DNA of 64,000 nucleotides from Fidelibacterota bacterium (GTDB lineage Bacteria; Fidelibacterota; Marinisomatia; Marinisomatales; TCS55): NCBI GenBank assembly GCA_018674655.1, contig JABGZQ010000066.1, positions 1 to 64,000 of the forward strand, read 5' to 3'. Shown piece by piece: positions 19,493 to 28,845 of this stretch (position 1 is its first letter; each line of letters starts with the position of its first letter). The notes under the pieces were generated by a model. It saw only the letters and a program-made list of their open reading frames with translations, ran no database searches and was not told where the DNA came from. The position numbers and the translations under genes were made by a program.

Positions 19493-20452
19493 CGATAGCC
19501 AAGCGATTTGTTTGTTTCCTCTAATAAAATACCACCAAATAAAAAATCCTATAATAATCAATCGTAAAATTTGAACTTCCATTGAATATGGATAAATAGC
19601 TTCAACTACCTGTGGAAGCCTATACCAATAATAAAGTGAAATTGCAGAAAAACTAAAAAATGGTTTTAAATAAAAGCTGGTTTTATTATTCAATATAATA
19701 CGGAATAATTCAAACAATACGAAAGTGACGAACATACTAGTCAAAGGGACTTGATATGATTGAAGGATTGATTTATAATTAATCAATCCTGAATGATCCT
19801 CAACTTGAAACCACCCCCAAATCAATCCTGGGAAACCCCCAAATAAGACACGATCAAGCATGGATTTCTCCTTCAGATTTGATAATGAATCATTTTTTGT
19901 TAAATCGAGGCAAGGTGAAACACATTGCTTGCATGGTTTACAGTAAATGCTATCAAAAGATTTGAGTGGTTTTATTCCATATAATTTTTCTACATGAATT
20001 AATGGGCATAACCCGTTACACCACCCTGATTTTTTATTATAGATAAAACCACTTGATATAGCTATTAATCCAGTAATCAGTAATACAGAAACTTCAATTA
20101 CACTCGTATTATAAATATGCCTTAATGGAATTAATATTACCAATATAATAAAACCCCAGTATAATAATTTTGCCGATTGATTATATGGGTTATGATCTAA
20201 ATTGACTTTAAGATTGGTTGGGAGCAACGATAAAAATCCCACTGGACAAATATTTCGCCATATTCCCGGAATAATTAAAAATATCATTGGTGCAGAAAAA
20301 ATAATGATATCCCAAAAAATCTTTTGACCGATACCTACAGGCAAAGTTGAAATAAATTGAAATGAATCGTTCAACATCAAAATAACGACTAGCAAACAAG
20401 CTATTAAAGTCAACAACTGAGCCCTTTGCCAATAATTATTTTTTATGATCAT
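19472..20452 (-). CDS. Membrane protein with ferredoxin-like Fe-S motifs (NapH/CcoG-like)
   Basis: This 326-residue protein has several hydrophobic segments. Cysteine clusters at about residues 143-147 (CNGLCP) and 171-182 (CKPCKQCVSPC), and a further 'RNICPVGFLSLLP' near residue 68, recall membrane polyferredoxins such as NapH or CcoG. A role in electron transfer to or from the quinone pool is plausible but the partner is not evident. AT content is higher than in the neighbouring SUF genes. Confidence 0.6.
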   Translation of the reverse strand: MIIKNNYWQRAQLLTLIACLLVVILMLNDSFQFISTLPVGIGQKIFWDIIIFSAPMIFLIIPGIWRNICPVGFLSLLPTNLKVNLDHNPYNQSAKLLYWGFIILVILIPLRHIYNTSVIEVSVLLITGLIAISSGFIYNKKSGWCNGLCPLIHVEKLYGIKPLKSFDSIYCKPCKQCVSPCLDLTKNDSLSNLKEKSMLDRVLFGGFPGLIWGWFQVEDHSGLINYKSILQSYQVPLTSMFVTFVLFELFRIILNNKTSFYLKPFFSFSAISLYYWYRLPQVVEAIYPYSMEVQILRLIIIGFFIWWYFIRGNKQIAWLSLDRKIN

Positions 20453-20589
20453 TGTATAAAATTATTTTTCGTTGAACCAAAATCTATTAATCCATTATAT
20501 AGATGTCGATACATTAAGATATTATGATGCTTAAATCTTTATATAATTTTCATTTATTTTTTGGGAAAATTTGGAGTTCTCTCAATAAG

Positions 20590-23001
20590 CTATATCTGGA
20601 AAAAATAATCCAATTTTAAAAATAGGGAATTTGATTTAGAGTTACTCCATTCTGAGACCTCAGCAGAGTAATAATTATTATCATTTAAGTTATAAACTGC
20701 ATAAATAAGACTTCCAGGTAAGTATTCCCATCTGAATACAAATGTGCCTACTTTATTATGGATTTCAAAATCTTTATTCTCACTGTATGCATAAGGTGAA
20801 AGATTCGATGATTTTTCCTCTACCAATCGGTTATAGTCAACATAATCCATATCAACCTCAAACGGCTGGTAGTAAGCCTCAAAAGTCATTCTAGAAGAAA
20901 ATGCTACATTAAGGCGTATCTCGGTTTCTGTTTGTTTTCTTTTGGTATTGGAATAGATAATATTTGTACCATTTTCATCTTCCACTATTCCAACCCACTG
21001 CATTGAGCCAGGTTTAATTTCTTTAGAAGTATTGATCGACAGATTTATAAAATCTGTGGGTTTTAGTGTGATTTTGCTCCCATACTTTCTACCAATCCCT
21101 CTTATTTCTCCTTGGTTAATTTTGTACCAAGGTCTTACGATTACTTTTTTTCGCTTATCAGTAGTAAAATATATGTTAAACGATTTCCAGGCTTCGTCTT
21201 TTATAATCACTGCGCGACTATCTCGATAAGTATCATCATCTTCATAAACCTCGGGATTGTATTCTACTTCCAAGCCTATATTCCAATAATTTTTAAAATT
21301 ATTACGTTGTTTAATTTCAAGGTTATTACGTGTAATTAATCCAGTACCTGATAAACCCATTACCCATAATCTAGCTTCCAAGTTTTGTGATAAGAAAATA
21401 CCTTTAGGTTCATCTCTACGAATAGAGATACGTGTAAATGAATACCAATTATTATTTTTCTCCTGGAATCCCATATCACTAACATCCCAATTCTTATCTC
21501 TGAATCCAGCGGCAGCCGTCACGTCCCACCAGACTGGGTCACGATAGCTAACTCGGAATCGTCCCGCATACCCATTTTTATCGTTCATCGTACTGGCAAC
21601 TTGTCCTTGAAACTCAAATTTGTTGTCCATTAAGTTGACTAGCCAATCAAGACTATAACTGCTGGCCAAATTTGAAACTTTTTGACGTCTTAAATCTGTT
21701 GCCATAAATCCAACTGTTGAGAGGTCATTTATTATTGGTTTTTCAAACCTACCAACGAAATAATTAGAGTATGGTTCTACTAAGAACTTTTCTTTTTTTA
21801 AGGTTCCATTTTCATCGTACTCACGTGTTCCATATTCTTCATTTGTTACTGCGTTAATCACTCCATAGCGAAGACCGGAAGAAGTTTCTCCTAAAATTTT
21901 AGCTGCACCAAGGATAGTTGTCTCATTTGGTCGATCTATAATTGTGCCTGATTCTGGGGAAAAAAATCCAGGTGTTTTTCCTATTCTTCTAGAATTAAAA
22001 AGGTTTAAATGGCTTTTAAAAAAACTTGAGCCCTGAACAAAAAACGGCCTTCGCTCTTGGAGACGTGTCTCAAATGCCGATAGATTAAGAACGGAAGGGT
22101 CAGCTTGCACTTGGCCAAAATCAGGATTGAAAGTCATATTAATAGTCGTATTGGAACTAAGACTATATCGAGTATCTAAGCCAATATTTTGCGTGTTATC
22201 AATCTTGTCTTGATCTACTTGGCCTGCCAAGAGATAAGGCATCAGTTCAAAATTGCGAGGCTGGGGAATATCTTTAATGCCTTTGAGAATACCATAGTGG
22301 GGTACCATTCCTCTTACACCTTTTGCACGGCCTGGCCATTGCATTTCTTCCTGTTGACCATAATAGTGCCGTTGAAAAGAAGCGCCCCATTCCTGAATAT
22401 CATCTTTACTATATTGAAATACATTAAATGGTATTCGAATTTCAGCAGACCACCCCTTATCATTATGGGAAACCTTACTTTCCCACACCACGTTCCATGT
22501 GTTGTCAAAAGCGTCACGACCTTCGCCGGCAATCACTACATCCACCTGAACTTCGGCCGCATTCACTGCAAACCAGTATCCTGTTTTATCATCATTCCTT
22601 GAATCGATACCAAGCCCTACCCAATCAGAGTTGGAATCAAAGCCAGACTCCCAATCATCTCTCCGTGCTAATCGCTCCATAATACTTTCTGGATTCGGAT
22701 CAAAATTATTGAAAGCAATATAAAGGTATTTATCATCATACAGTACCCGTGTTTCAGTACGAACAGTTGGTACTTCTAAATTGAATGGTTCAAATTGAAG
22801 AAATTCATCAATTATAAACGCATCATCCCATGATAAGTCATCAATAATTCCATCAATCACTGGTGGTACAGAGGTTCTGGTTACCATGGCCACCTTATAT
22901 TTTAACTGGGTATAATCATCCACTGAACCACGTGTATTAGGGTTATCATTGCTGATTAACCAGGCAGTAGATAGAAAAAAGAAAGTGAATATTTTTTTCA
23001 T
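20590..23001 (-). CDS. DUF5916 outer-membrane protein with CBM9-like N-terminal domain
   Basis: The 803 residues start with a signal peptide (about 1-18). The N-terminal part ('PPVIDGIIDDLSWDDA' near residue 46, then 'TETRVLYDDKYLYIAF') is a carbohydrate-binding family 9-like fold. The remainder is rich in amphipathic strands and ends 'LDYFFQI' with an aromatic near the C-terminus, consistent with an outer-membrane barrel. This is the DUF5916 layout common in Bacteroidota and relatives. The function is unknown; ligand or polymer handling at the cell surface is inferred. Confidence 0.8.
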   Translation of the reverse strand: MKKIFTFFFLSTAWLISNDNPNTRGSVDDYTQLKYKVAMVTRTSVPPVIDGIIDDLSWDDAFIIDEFLQFEPFNLEVPTVRTETRVLYDDKYLYIAFNNFDPNPESIMERLARRDDWESGFDSNSDWVGLGIDSRNDDKTGYWFAVNAAEVQVDVVIAGEGRDAFDNTWNVVWESKVSHNDKGWSAEIRIPFNVFQYSKDDIQEWGASFQRHYYGQQEEMQWPGRAKGVRGMVPHYGILKGIKDIPQPRNFELMPYLLAGQVDQDKIDNTQNIGLDTRYSLSSNTTINMTFNPDFGQVQADPSVLNLSAFETRLQERRPFFVQGSSFFKSHLNLFNSRRIGKTPGFFSPESGTIIDRPNETTILGAAKILGETSSGLRYGVINAVTNEEYGTREYDENGTLKKEKFLVEPYSNYFVGRFEKPIINDLSTVGFMATDLRRQKVSNLASSYSLDWLVNLMDNKFEFQGQVASTMNDKNGYAGRFRVSYRDPVWWDVTAAAGFRDKNWDVSDMGFQEKNNNWYSFTRISIRRDEPKGIFLSQNLEARLWVMGLSGTGLITRNNLEIKQRNNFKNYWNIGLEVEYNPEVYEDDDTYRDSRAVIIKDEAWKSFNIYFTTDKRKKVIVRPWYKINQGEIRGIGRKYGSKITLKPTDFINLSINTSKEIKPGSMQWVGIVEDENGTNIIYSNTKRKQTETEIRLNVAFSSRMTFEAYYQPFEVDMDYVDYNRLVEEKSSNLSPYAYSENKDFEIHNKVGTFVFRWEYLPGSLIYAVYNLNDNNYYSAEVSEWSNSKSNSLFLKLDYFFQI

Positions 23002-23084
23002 TAAAACGTTTAATTATGGCAGGAAAAGAGTTCGCAAACTTATAGCCAATATCTTTAGCCAACTTATGTTTATTCTGAAAAAAT

Positions 23085-24842
23085 TCAGCTAATAATATTT
23101 TTTATTGAATGTTTCAATTCGCCCAATGGCACCCCACGGTCTGCATGACCATTTTTTGTCAGCCAGGAGGTGGTTTGAAAATCCTTTGATATAGAATGTC
23201 CCGTATATTGTTCAATCACCCGTTTACCGGAAAATCCGATATTTCCCGCACCGGATTCAAACAGTCTAATTCCCCGGGAACCATATCCAATGGCCACTCC
23301 GCCAAGAGTTGGATCGGTAATAATCGTAACAACTTTTAATCCGGCTCGTTCCACCCGTGTTATGGCCAATTGGGCCTTTGGGATACTTACCATGGATGAA
23401 CACCCCGCATGCATGCGAGCACCACCACCGGCAGCTTGCAGAATCATTGGCACTTTTTTTTCAATAGCAATTTCAGCCACACGCCAGATCTTTTCGCCCG
23501 TACTCATGCAAAATGAACCGCCAAGAAATCCAAAATCATTTGCGCAAAATACCACATTGTTTCCATCAATCTTGCCATCTCCTGTAATCATTGCAGCGGG
23601 CAACCCTGTTTTTGCCCGCTCCGAAACCAATTTTTCTCTATAACCGGGAAAATTCAATATATCTTTATCTAAAACTGATGCAGTTTCTGGATGTTCGGTA
23701 AATGATCCCTTATCTAGGATGAGGTCAATATAATCCCAGGCGGAGAGGCGGATATAGCGGTGATTGCAAATATTGCAAACAAAATCATCATCGGATAATT
23801 GGTTAAAAGAGACTGGGTCAAAAACGCGGTTGCCATGTTGATCTTGGCATCCTTTATGGCGTTTTATATACCCGTTTGAATTTGGTATAGGTAAACGGGA
23901 TTTATGGTTTCTTTCCTTATGTTCAACTTCTTCCCATTGTCCCATTTTAGCCCAGCGATTTACTCGATTTTCATACACCTCTGGTGGAGTTAATGTATTT
24001 AATTCTTGTATATTTTTCACCAATGCTTTTTCCAAAGACATGATGGACTCCTGTGGATAACGGTGGGCCGGGCCACTGGGTTCATCAATCAATTCATCAA
24101 CAATCCCATGGGTAAGCCCTTCTTTAGAAGTGATCTGACTAATCTCTGCGGCCTCATTCGCATGGTGTCTATCATGAAATAAAATGGAAGAGCATGCTTC
24201 CGGCGAAATCACCAGGTATGTTGAATTTTCCATAGCTAATGTAATGTCTGTTCCGGTCAGTGCAATCGCGCCCCCACTGCATCCTCTATTAATAATGACA
24301 GAAATCGTAGGCATTTGGGAATTCACCAAAGCTTTGATTGTTCCGCCAATTTTCCAAGCTATTCCACCTGCTTCTGATTCTTCTGTGGGGTCAGCACCAG
24401 GTGTATCAACAAAAATAATTATTATCCGATTCTCTGTATTGGCAATATCTACAGCTTCGACAGCTTTTTCGTAACTGGCGGGGGTGGGCATGCCGTGGTT
24501 CCAACTTTTAATTAAAGCCGGATCAGTCGCCAATTGTTGAAATAATTTATAATCCGAAGTGGGACCACTTTGCTGGCCAATTAACATCACAGGCGTTTCT
24601 TTGTCTTTTATTTGGATAGATGCACGGTGCGTTTGAATTAGATTTGCACCGAATTCCTCACGTTGAAGGCATTCACCTACTTCAGAAAAAATGGATAGAT
24701 AGTCTAAATATTTGGGTCGTTCCGGATGAAATGAAAGTTGGTATTTCTCATATTCCGATAAGTGTTGAATCGTATCCGCATCATACTGATCAATGAGTTT
24801 TTCAAAAGGAAAATAGAAATGTTTTGAATGAGAGATGGTTAT
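23085..24842 (-). CDS. Fused acyl-CoA carboxyltransferase, AccA-like then AccD-like
   Basis: The protein has an AccA-like half ('FVDTPGADPTEESEAGGIAWKI', 'NRGCSGGAIAL') followed by an AccD-like half with 'DYIDLILDKGSFTEHPETAS' and 'GGGARMHAG'. Together they make the carboxyltransferase that transfers CO2 from biotin to acetyl-CoA or a related acyl-CoA. The zinc ribbon of the beta half keeps CNIC, but its first pair reads C-x3-H. The clear ATG/GTG starts near 24590 cut off about 84 residues of AccA-like sequence ('QYDADTIQHLSEYEKYQLSFHP', 'ERPKYLDYLSIFSEVGEC'). The frame stays open back to the etfD stop with no ATG, GTG or TTG. The likely start is ATA 24842-24840 or ATC 24836-24834. A biotin carboxylase gene is not in the window. 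Confidence 0.85.
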   Translation of the reverse strand: MTISHSKHFYFPFEKLIDQYDADTIQHLSEYEKYQLSFHPERPKYLDYLSIFSEVGECLQREEFGANLIQTHRASIQIKDKETPVMLIGQQSGPTSDYKLFQQLATDPALIKSWNHGMPTPASYEKAVEAVDIANTENRIIIIFVDTPGADPTEESEAGGIAWKIGGTIKALVNSQMPTISVIINRGCSGGAIALTGTDITLAMENSTYLVISPEACSSILFHDRHHANEAAEISQITSKEGLTHGIVDELIDEPSGPAHRYPQESIMSLEKALVKNIQELNTLTPPEVYENRVNRWAKMGQWEEVEHKERNHKSRLPIPNSNGYIKRHKGCQDQHGNRVFDPVSFNQLSDDDFVCNICNHRYIRLSAWDYIDLILDKGSFTEHPETASVLDKDILNFPGYREKLVSERAKTGLPAAMITGDGKIDGNNVVFCANDFGFLGGSFCMSTGEKIWRVAEIAIEKKVPMILQAAGGGARMHAGCSSMVSIPKAQLAITRVERAGLKVVTIITDPTLGGVAIGYGSRGIRLFESGAGNIGFSGKRVIEQYTGHSISKDFQTTSWLTKNGHADRGVPLGELKHSIKNIIS

Positions 24843-26702
24843 TTAAACTGACGGAATCTTAACCAGATTTTCAGCAACAATATCAGCCACATCTTTGACT
24901 TGAATTTCGGTTTGCCCTTCTGGCGTGAGAGGCTTCAGACCTTGATTCATCATGCCAAAGCAAAAATTGCAACCGGTAACAACCGTATCCGCTCCGGACG
25001 CAACCACCTGTTCTGCCCGAACCAAATGCGTGCGCCCCTTGGTTTCCTTTTTCCACCAAAGTCCACCGCCCGCGCCACAGCATAATGTATTTCGACCTGA
25101 CTCTTCTAATTCAAAGAAGTCATCAACTGAAGCTTGGATGGCTGTTCTCGGTGCATCTACCTCATCGAGCATTCTGGATAAGTTGCAGGGATCGTGGTAA
25201 GTCACTTTTCCTTCCGATCCTTTTTTCACTTTTATGCGGCCCTCTGTTATTAACTGTTCAATCACTTGCGTATGATGGAATACACGATAGGTTACCTCTG
25301 CGTATTTCCCATATTCCTTTTCCAGATTCAAGGCACAATGGGGGCAGAGTGTTACGACCTTTTTGGCATGTGCCAATTGTTCCATATTATGTTCCCGCAG
25401 CATGGTGTAGGTGAGTTTATCACCCAATCGGTTGGCCGGATCGCCAGAGCAGTGTTCATTTTCCAAAACACCATAAGACACACCGGCGACCTCTAAAATT
25501 TTTGTAAAGTTTTCAACTGATTTTGTGAAATTTGGATCAAGCCCATAACGGGCAAAACAGCCCAGCCAAAGTACATATTCCATATCCGGTGTATAAGAAG
25601 GCAACCGATCTGCCAAAGGGCTACTGGCGTGTCCTTCCGTATTGCCGGATTCCTGCAAATTCATGAATAACTTTTGGTATTCCTGGGGCACTTTCCCTTC
25701 GACTAGAACCTCTAAACGGCGTATTTCATCGGATTTTTCTACATAGTTTCCAACGGGACATACTTCTGTACATGCCTGGCAGGTGGTACACTCCCAGCCC
25801 GCTTCCACATTAATAGTCCCCAGTACATCCACATTTCCCTGATCTAAAAGCGGTTGCCGTAAATCCAGAATAAAATGGTTTTTAGGATCCAAAATACCCC
25901 CCCCGCGGTTCGCCGGACAAACATCAATGCACCGACCACACTCTACGCAGGAAAATACATCCAAGACTTGATTCTTTGTCATACGGGTAAGATCTACTAA
26001 CGTGGAATCCAACTCGTCTTCTGATCCTTCTAAATCGATGTTAACTGCCGTATGGTACGGTTGTTCAAATGGTCTAAAGAAAATATTCACAGGTGCTAAT
26101 ACAAGATGAAGATGCTTCGATCGGGGTACCAGCCAGAGAAAAGCCAGGATAACACTGGTATGCAGCCACCAATTTATTTTCCACACCATAGGGGATAAAT
26201 CAAATTCACCATATATATAGGTCAACATCAGTACGGCAATGAACAATGCAACAAATCCAGAGGTAGGTGATGTTTTTCCCAAAGGAGCTGGTCTAATCAT
26301 AAATCGGCGGTAAGCCAATGCAATAATCCCTATCAACACCAGAATGGCAAAGGGAATACCGAAATATGAATATGCGTGATGCAAGGATTCACTTAATAAA
26401 GGAACGCCAAATCCAGTTGCAAAATGGTCAATGGTAATCAAGCCAAATACAAGAAACCCCCAAAATACCAGCCCATGCATGAGTCCAGGCCAAAACCGAC
26501 CACCCATCACTTTCTCATGAAATAATACTTCTCTAATGACGCGCCAACATCGTACTCCTAAGCGGTCAAATGGCAAAGATTCACGTCCTTTTAAAACGAT
26601 CTTAAATCGTCGCCAAACTTCATAACCAAATGACCCCAAGCACCCAATTGTACCCAGCGTTAAGATTATTTTTTCAATATTTGAAAATTGAAAATCGGGC
26701 AT
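24843..26702 (-). CDS. etfD: EtfD-like membrane Fe-S oxidoreductase (ETF:menaquinone oxidoreductase type)
   Basis: This 619-residue protein has about five membrane segments in the first 200 residues (NarI-like). Two [4Fe-4S] motifs follow (CVECGRCIDVCP near 253 and CTTCQACTEVCP near 306), then two CCG domains with 'CPHCALNLEKEYG' and 'LCCGAGGGLWW' as in heterodisulfide reductase. It lies 3 bases after etfA. Homologues take electrons from ETF to menaquinone. That makes it the expected outlet for acyl-CoA dehydrogenases such as the one at 50.3 kb. Confidence 0.85.
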   Translation of the reverse strand: MPDFQFSNIEKIILTLGTIGCLGSFGYEVWRRFKIVLKGRESLPFDRLGVRCWRVIREVLFHEKVMGGRFWPGLMHGLVFWGFLVFGLITIDHFATGFGVPLLSESLHHAYSYFGIPFAILVLIGIIALAYRRFMIRPAPLGKTSPTSGFVALFIAVLMLTYIYGEFDLSPMVWKINWWLHTSVILAFLWLVPRSKHLHLVLAPVNIFFRPFEQPYHTAVNIDLEGSEDELDSTLVDLTRMTKNQVLDVFSCVECGRCIDVCPANRGGGILDPKNHFILDLRQPLLDQGNVDVLGTINVEAGWECTTCQACTEVCPVGNYVEKSDEIRRLEVLVEGKVPQEYQKLFMNLQESGNTEGHASSPLADRLPSYTPDMEYVLWLGCFARYGLDPNFTKSVENFTKILEVAGVSYGVLENEHCSGDPANRLGDKLTYTMLREHNMEQLAHAKKVVTLCPHCALNLEKEYGKYAEVTYRVFHHTQVIEQLITEGRIKVKKGSEGKVTYHDPCNLSRMLDEVDAPRTAIQASVDDFFELEESGRNTLCCGAGGGLWWKKETKGRTHLVRAEQVVASGADTVVTGCNFCFGMMNQGLKPLTPEGQTEIQVKDVADIVAENLVKIPSV

Positions 26703-26705
26703 AGA

Positions 26706-27671
26706 TTATTGAATTCCTTCGGTTAGTTTTGGAATAATTTCTAACACATCTCCCACCACACCATAATCCGCAATTTCAAATATGGGTGCTTCTGGATCTT
26801 TATTAATTGCTACAATATTTTTGGATCCCTTCATTCCAACCACATGCTGAATCGCACCGGAAATTCCCAAAGCCAGATACATTTTGGGTGATACGGATTG
26901 GCCAGAACTTCCAATTTGGTGAGCCGCAGGCAGCCAACCTGCATCCACGACAGGTCGGGAAGAAGCCAGTTCTCCCCCGAGGGCCTGCGCTAATTCTTTT
27001 GCCAAGGGAATGTTCCCTTCCTTCCCGATTCCTCTCCCTACAGAAACAATAATATCCGCCGAAGTTAAATCAATACCGCCTGCTTCTTCCTGGAATGGTT
27101 CTTCAGATTCTGTTCGTATCATTGATACATCCAGATTTACGGTACAATCCCTAACAGGCGCAGATCCTACGTCAGCCTTTTCTGAAGAAAAAGCAGCCGA
27201 TTGAAAACTGATTAAATAGGGACCGTCGCCAGTGGGGGTTACATCAGAAAACAACTTCCCGTTAAACATCAGTTTTGTAAACACAGAATTGCCCCCGTTC
27301 GTAGTGACACTCACATTATCTACTATAAATGGTTTCATGAGCTTGGCACTGACTTTGGGTGCGTAATCCCGAACTTGATATGTATGACCAAAAATGACAT
27401 AGGTTGGATTTTCCTGTTCAATCACTTGCTTTACAGTTTCAGCATATCCATCTGCAGAATATGTGGATAGCAGTTCATTCTCAACTTTTAGTACTTCACC
27501 AACATTTAATCCAGATGCTTCTTCAGCCAATAAGTCCACATTGGCACCCATAACAAGTGCGCCTATAGATAGACCCAATTCTTCCGCCATCTTTTGTGCC
27601 CCAACAATGGATTCCAGTCCCATACGGTGTATTTTTCCATTACTATCTTCAAGTACAATTAAAATATCCAT
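26706..27671 (-). CDS. etfA: Electron transfer flavoprotein, alpha subunit
   Basis: This 321-residue FAD-binding subunit of ETF has the C-terminal FAD motif ('HQIGSSGQSVSPKMYLALGISGAIQH' near 247-272) intact. ETF collects electrons from acyl-CoA dehydrogenases. It sits between etfB (9-base gap) and etfD (3-base gap) in one operon. Confidence 0.95.
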   Translation of the reverse strand: MDILIVLEDSNGKIHRMGLESIVGAQKMAEELGLSIGALVMGANVDLLAEEASGLNVGEVLKVENELLSTYSADGYAETVKQVIEQENPTYVIFGHTYQVRDYAPKVSAKLMKPFIVDNVSVTTNGGNSVFTKLMFNGKLFSDVTPTGDGPYLISFQSAAFSSEKADVGSAPVRDCTVNLDVSMIRTESEEPFQEEAGGIDLTSADIIVSVGRGIGKEGNIPLAKELAQALGGELASSRPVVDAGWLPAAHQIGSSGQSVSPKMYLALGISGAIQHVVGMKGSKNIVAINKDPEAPIFEIADYGVVGDVLEIIPKLTEGIQ

Positions 27672-27680
27672 AATTCCCCC

Positions 27681-28442
27681 TTATAAAACCTTAATTTCAT
27701 TGCGAAATGTTTCGACTAATTTCCCGACTATCTGCTCCACAGATCCTTCAATCATGACCGTTTGTTTGTCGCTTTGAGGTACATATACCTTTTCTACTGA
27801 TTGGCTTTGGTTTGCCACACTTGGTGTAACGACTTTTATTTCCTTTTTCTTAGCGCCCATGATTCCTTTCAACGAAGGGTATCTTGGTACATTTAATCCC
27901 GATTGAATACTTACACTGGCTGGGAGTGATAAAGACACCCATTGAAACCATCCTGCCTCGAGCTCTCTTTTTACTTTTATTTTTCCACCGCCCACTTCGG
28001 TAGCCATGGCCATAGATGCAGTGGACATACCCAACAATTCACCTAGGATAATCCCTGTCTGTCCCATCCCCAAGTCATCGGATTGCAAACCTGTAAAGAT
28101 TAAATCAAAATTTTCATCTTTAAAAGTATCCGCAAAATAAGAGGCCGTTACCAAAGGATCGATCATGCCTGCCGTATCCAATTGAATATGAATCCCCCGA
28201 TCAGCACCTTTCGCCAATGCTTCTCGAATTACTTTTTGGCTTCGATCCGGCCCAAGGCTCACTGCTACCACCTCACCTTCGTCATTGGCTTCTCGAATTT
28301 GTAGCGCTTCTTCTAACGCATAATTATCACTTTCATTCATCACATATGCAACGGCGCCTTCATCAACCCAATTTTGATTTGATTGAATTGGAAGCGGAGA
28401 TTCGGTGCCGGGCACTTGTTTAACTAAAACGGCAATCTTCAT
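27681..28442 (-). CDS. etfB: Electron transfer flavoprotein, beta subunit
   Basis: This 253-residue subunit has the family start MKIAVLVKQVPGTESP, the AMP-binding region and 'DLIFTGLQSDDLGMGQTG' near 118-135, the classical EtfB signature, followed by 'VNVPRYPSLKGIMGAKKK'-type sequence near 190. It is the first gene of the etfB-etfA-etfD-acc operon, and a TetR-type dyad lies about 96 bases upstream of its start. Confidence 0.95.
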   Translation of the reverse strand: MKIAVLVKQVPGTESPLPIQSNQNWVDEGAVAYVMNESDNYALEEALQIREANDEGEVVAVSLGPDRSQKVIREALAKGADRGIHIQLDTAGMIDPLVTASYFADTFKDENFDLIFTGLQSDDLGMGQTGIILGELLGMSTASMAMATEVGGGKIKVKRELEAGWFQWVSLSLPASVSIQSGLNVPRYPSLKGIMGAKKKEIKVVTPSVANQSQSVEKVYVPQSDKQTVMIEGSVEQIVGKLVETFRNEIKVL

Positions 28443-28537
28443 AGTATAAAACCCCTATTTGTTAGATAATACTGTTAAATCCATACTTTATTTTAATTAA
28501 AATTTAGGGTGATAGACGAGGTAAAATCAATAGATAA

Positions 28538-28551
28538 ACCGACTGGTCGGT
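28538..28551. promoter_or_regulatory. TetR-type operator dyad upstream of etfB
   Basis: ACCGAC-TG-GTCGGT is a perfect 6-bp inverted repeat with a two-base centre, flanked by AT-rich sequence. This ACCGA-NN-TCGGT form is typical of operators bound by TetR regulators of fatty-acid and branched-chain acyl-CoA catabolism genes. Position and context fit control of etfB-etfA-etfD-acc. No TetR gene is in the window. Confidence 0.6.
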
Positions 28552-28600
28552 CTATAAAACTTTTATATACAATTTTTAACAGTTATATTTAAATTGAAAT

Positions 28601-28705
28601 ATGGAAAATATTACCAGATTTATTCTTGGCAATGGTCTTTTTATTATTGGAACATTTTTACTTTTTTGGGCCGTTAAGCGAATCATAGAACGACGAAATT
28701 ATTGA
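28601..28705 (+). CDS. Possible 34-residue membrane peptide
   Basis: A short frame encodes one hydrophobic helix followed by a basic tail (VKRIIERRNY), the layout of small single-pass membrane proteins. It has no clear ribosome-binding site and no recognisable family. It could be chance. Confidence 0.3.
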   Translation: MENITRFILGNGLFIIGTFLLFWAVKRIIERRNY

Positions 28706-28845
28706 TTTAATACACCCGAAAAAAAGATTTGACCCCCAATACAGAGTTGGTGTAGCTTTGGAGCAGATAATTCAGTTCCTCTTGCGAGAGATTAACTGGG
28801 GCTGAGTATATATTAAATATGAACGAAACACAAAAAGGAGAGATT

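Larger units (their letters stand above)
28443..28845. other. Intergenic region between etfB and the lipoprotein gene
   Basis: This 403-base divergent spacer holds a TetR-type dyad at 28538-28551 on the etfB side and a possible 34-residue membrane peptide at 28601-28705. A weak promoter-like TTGACC at about 28729 lies ahead of the lipoprotein gene, whose own RBS (AAGGAG) is at about 28835. No terminator or RNA gene is visible. Confidence 0.6.
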
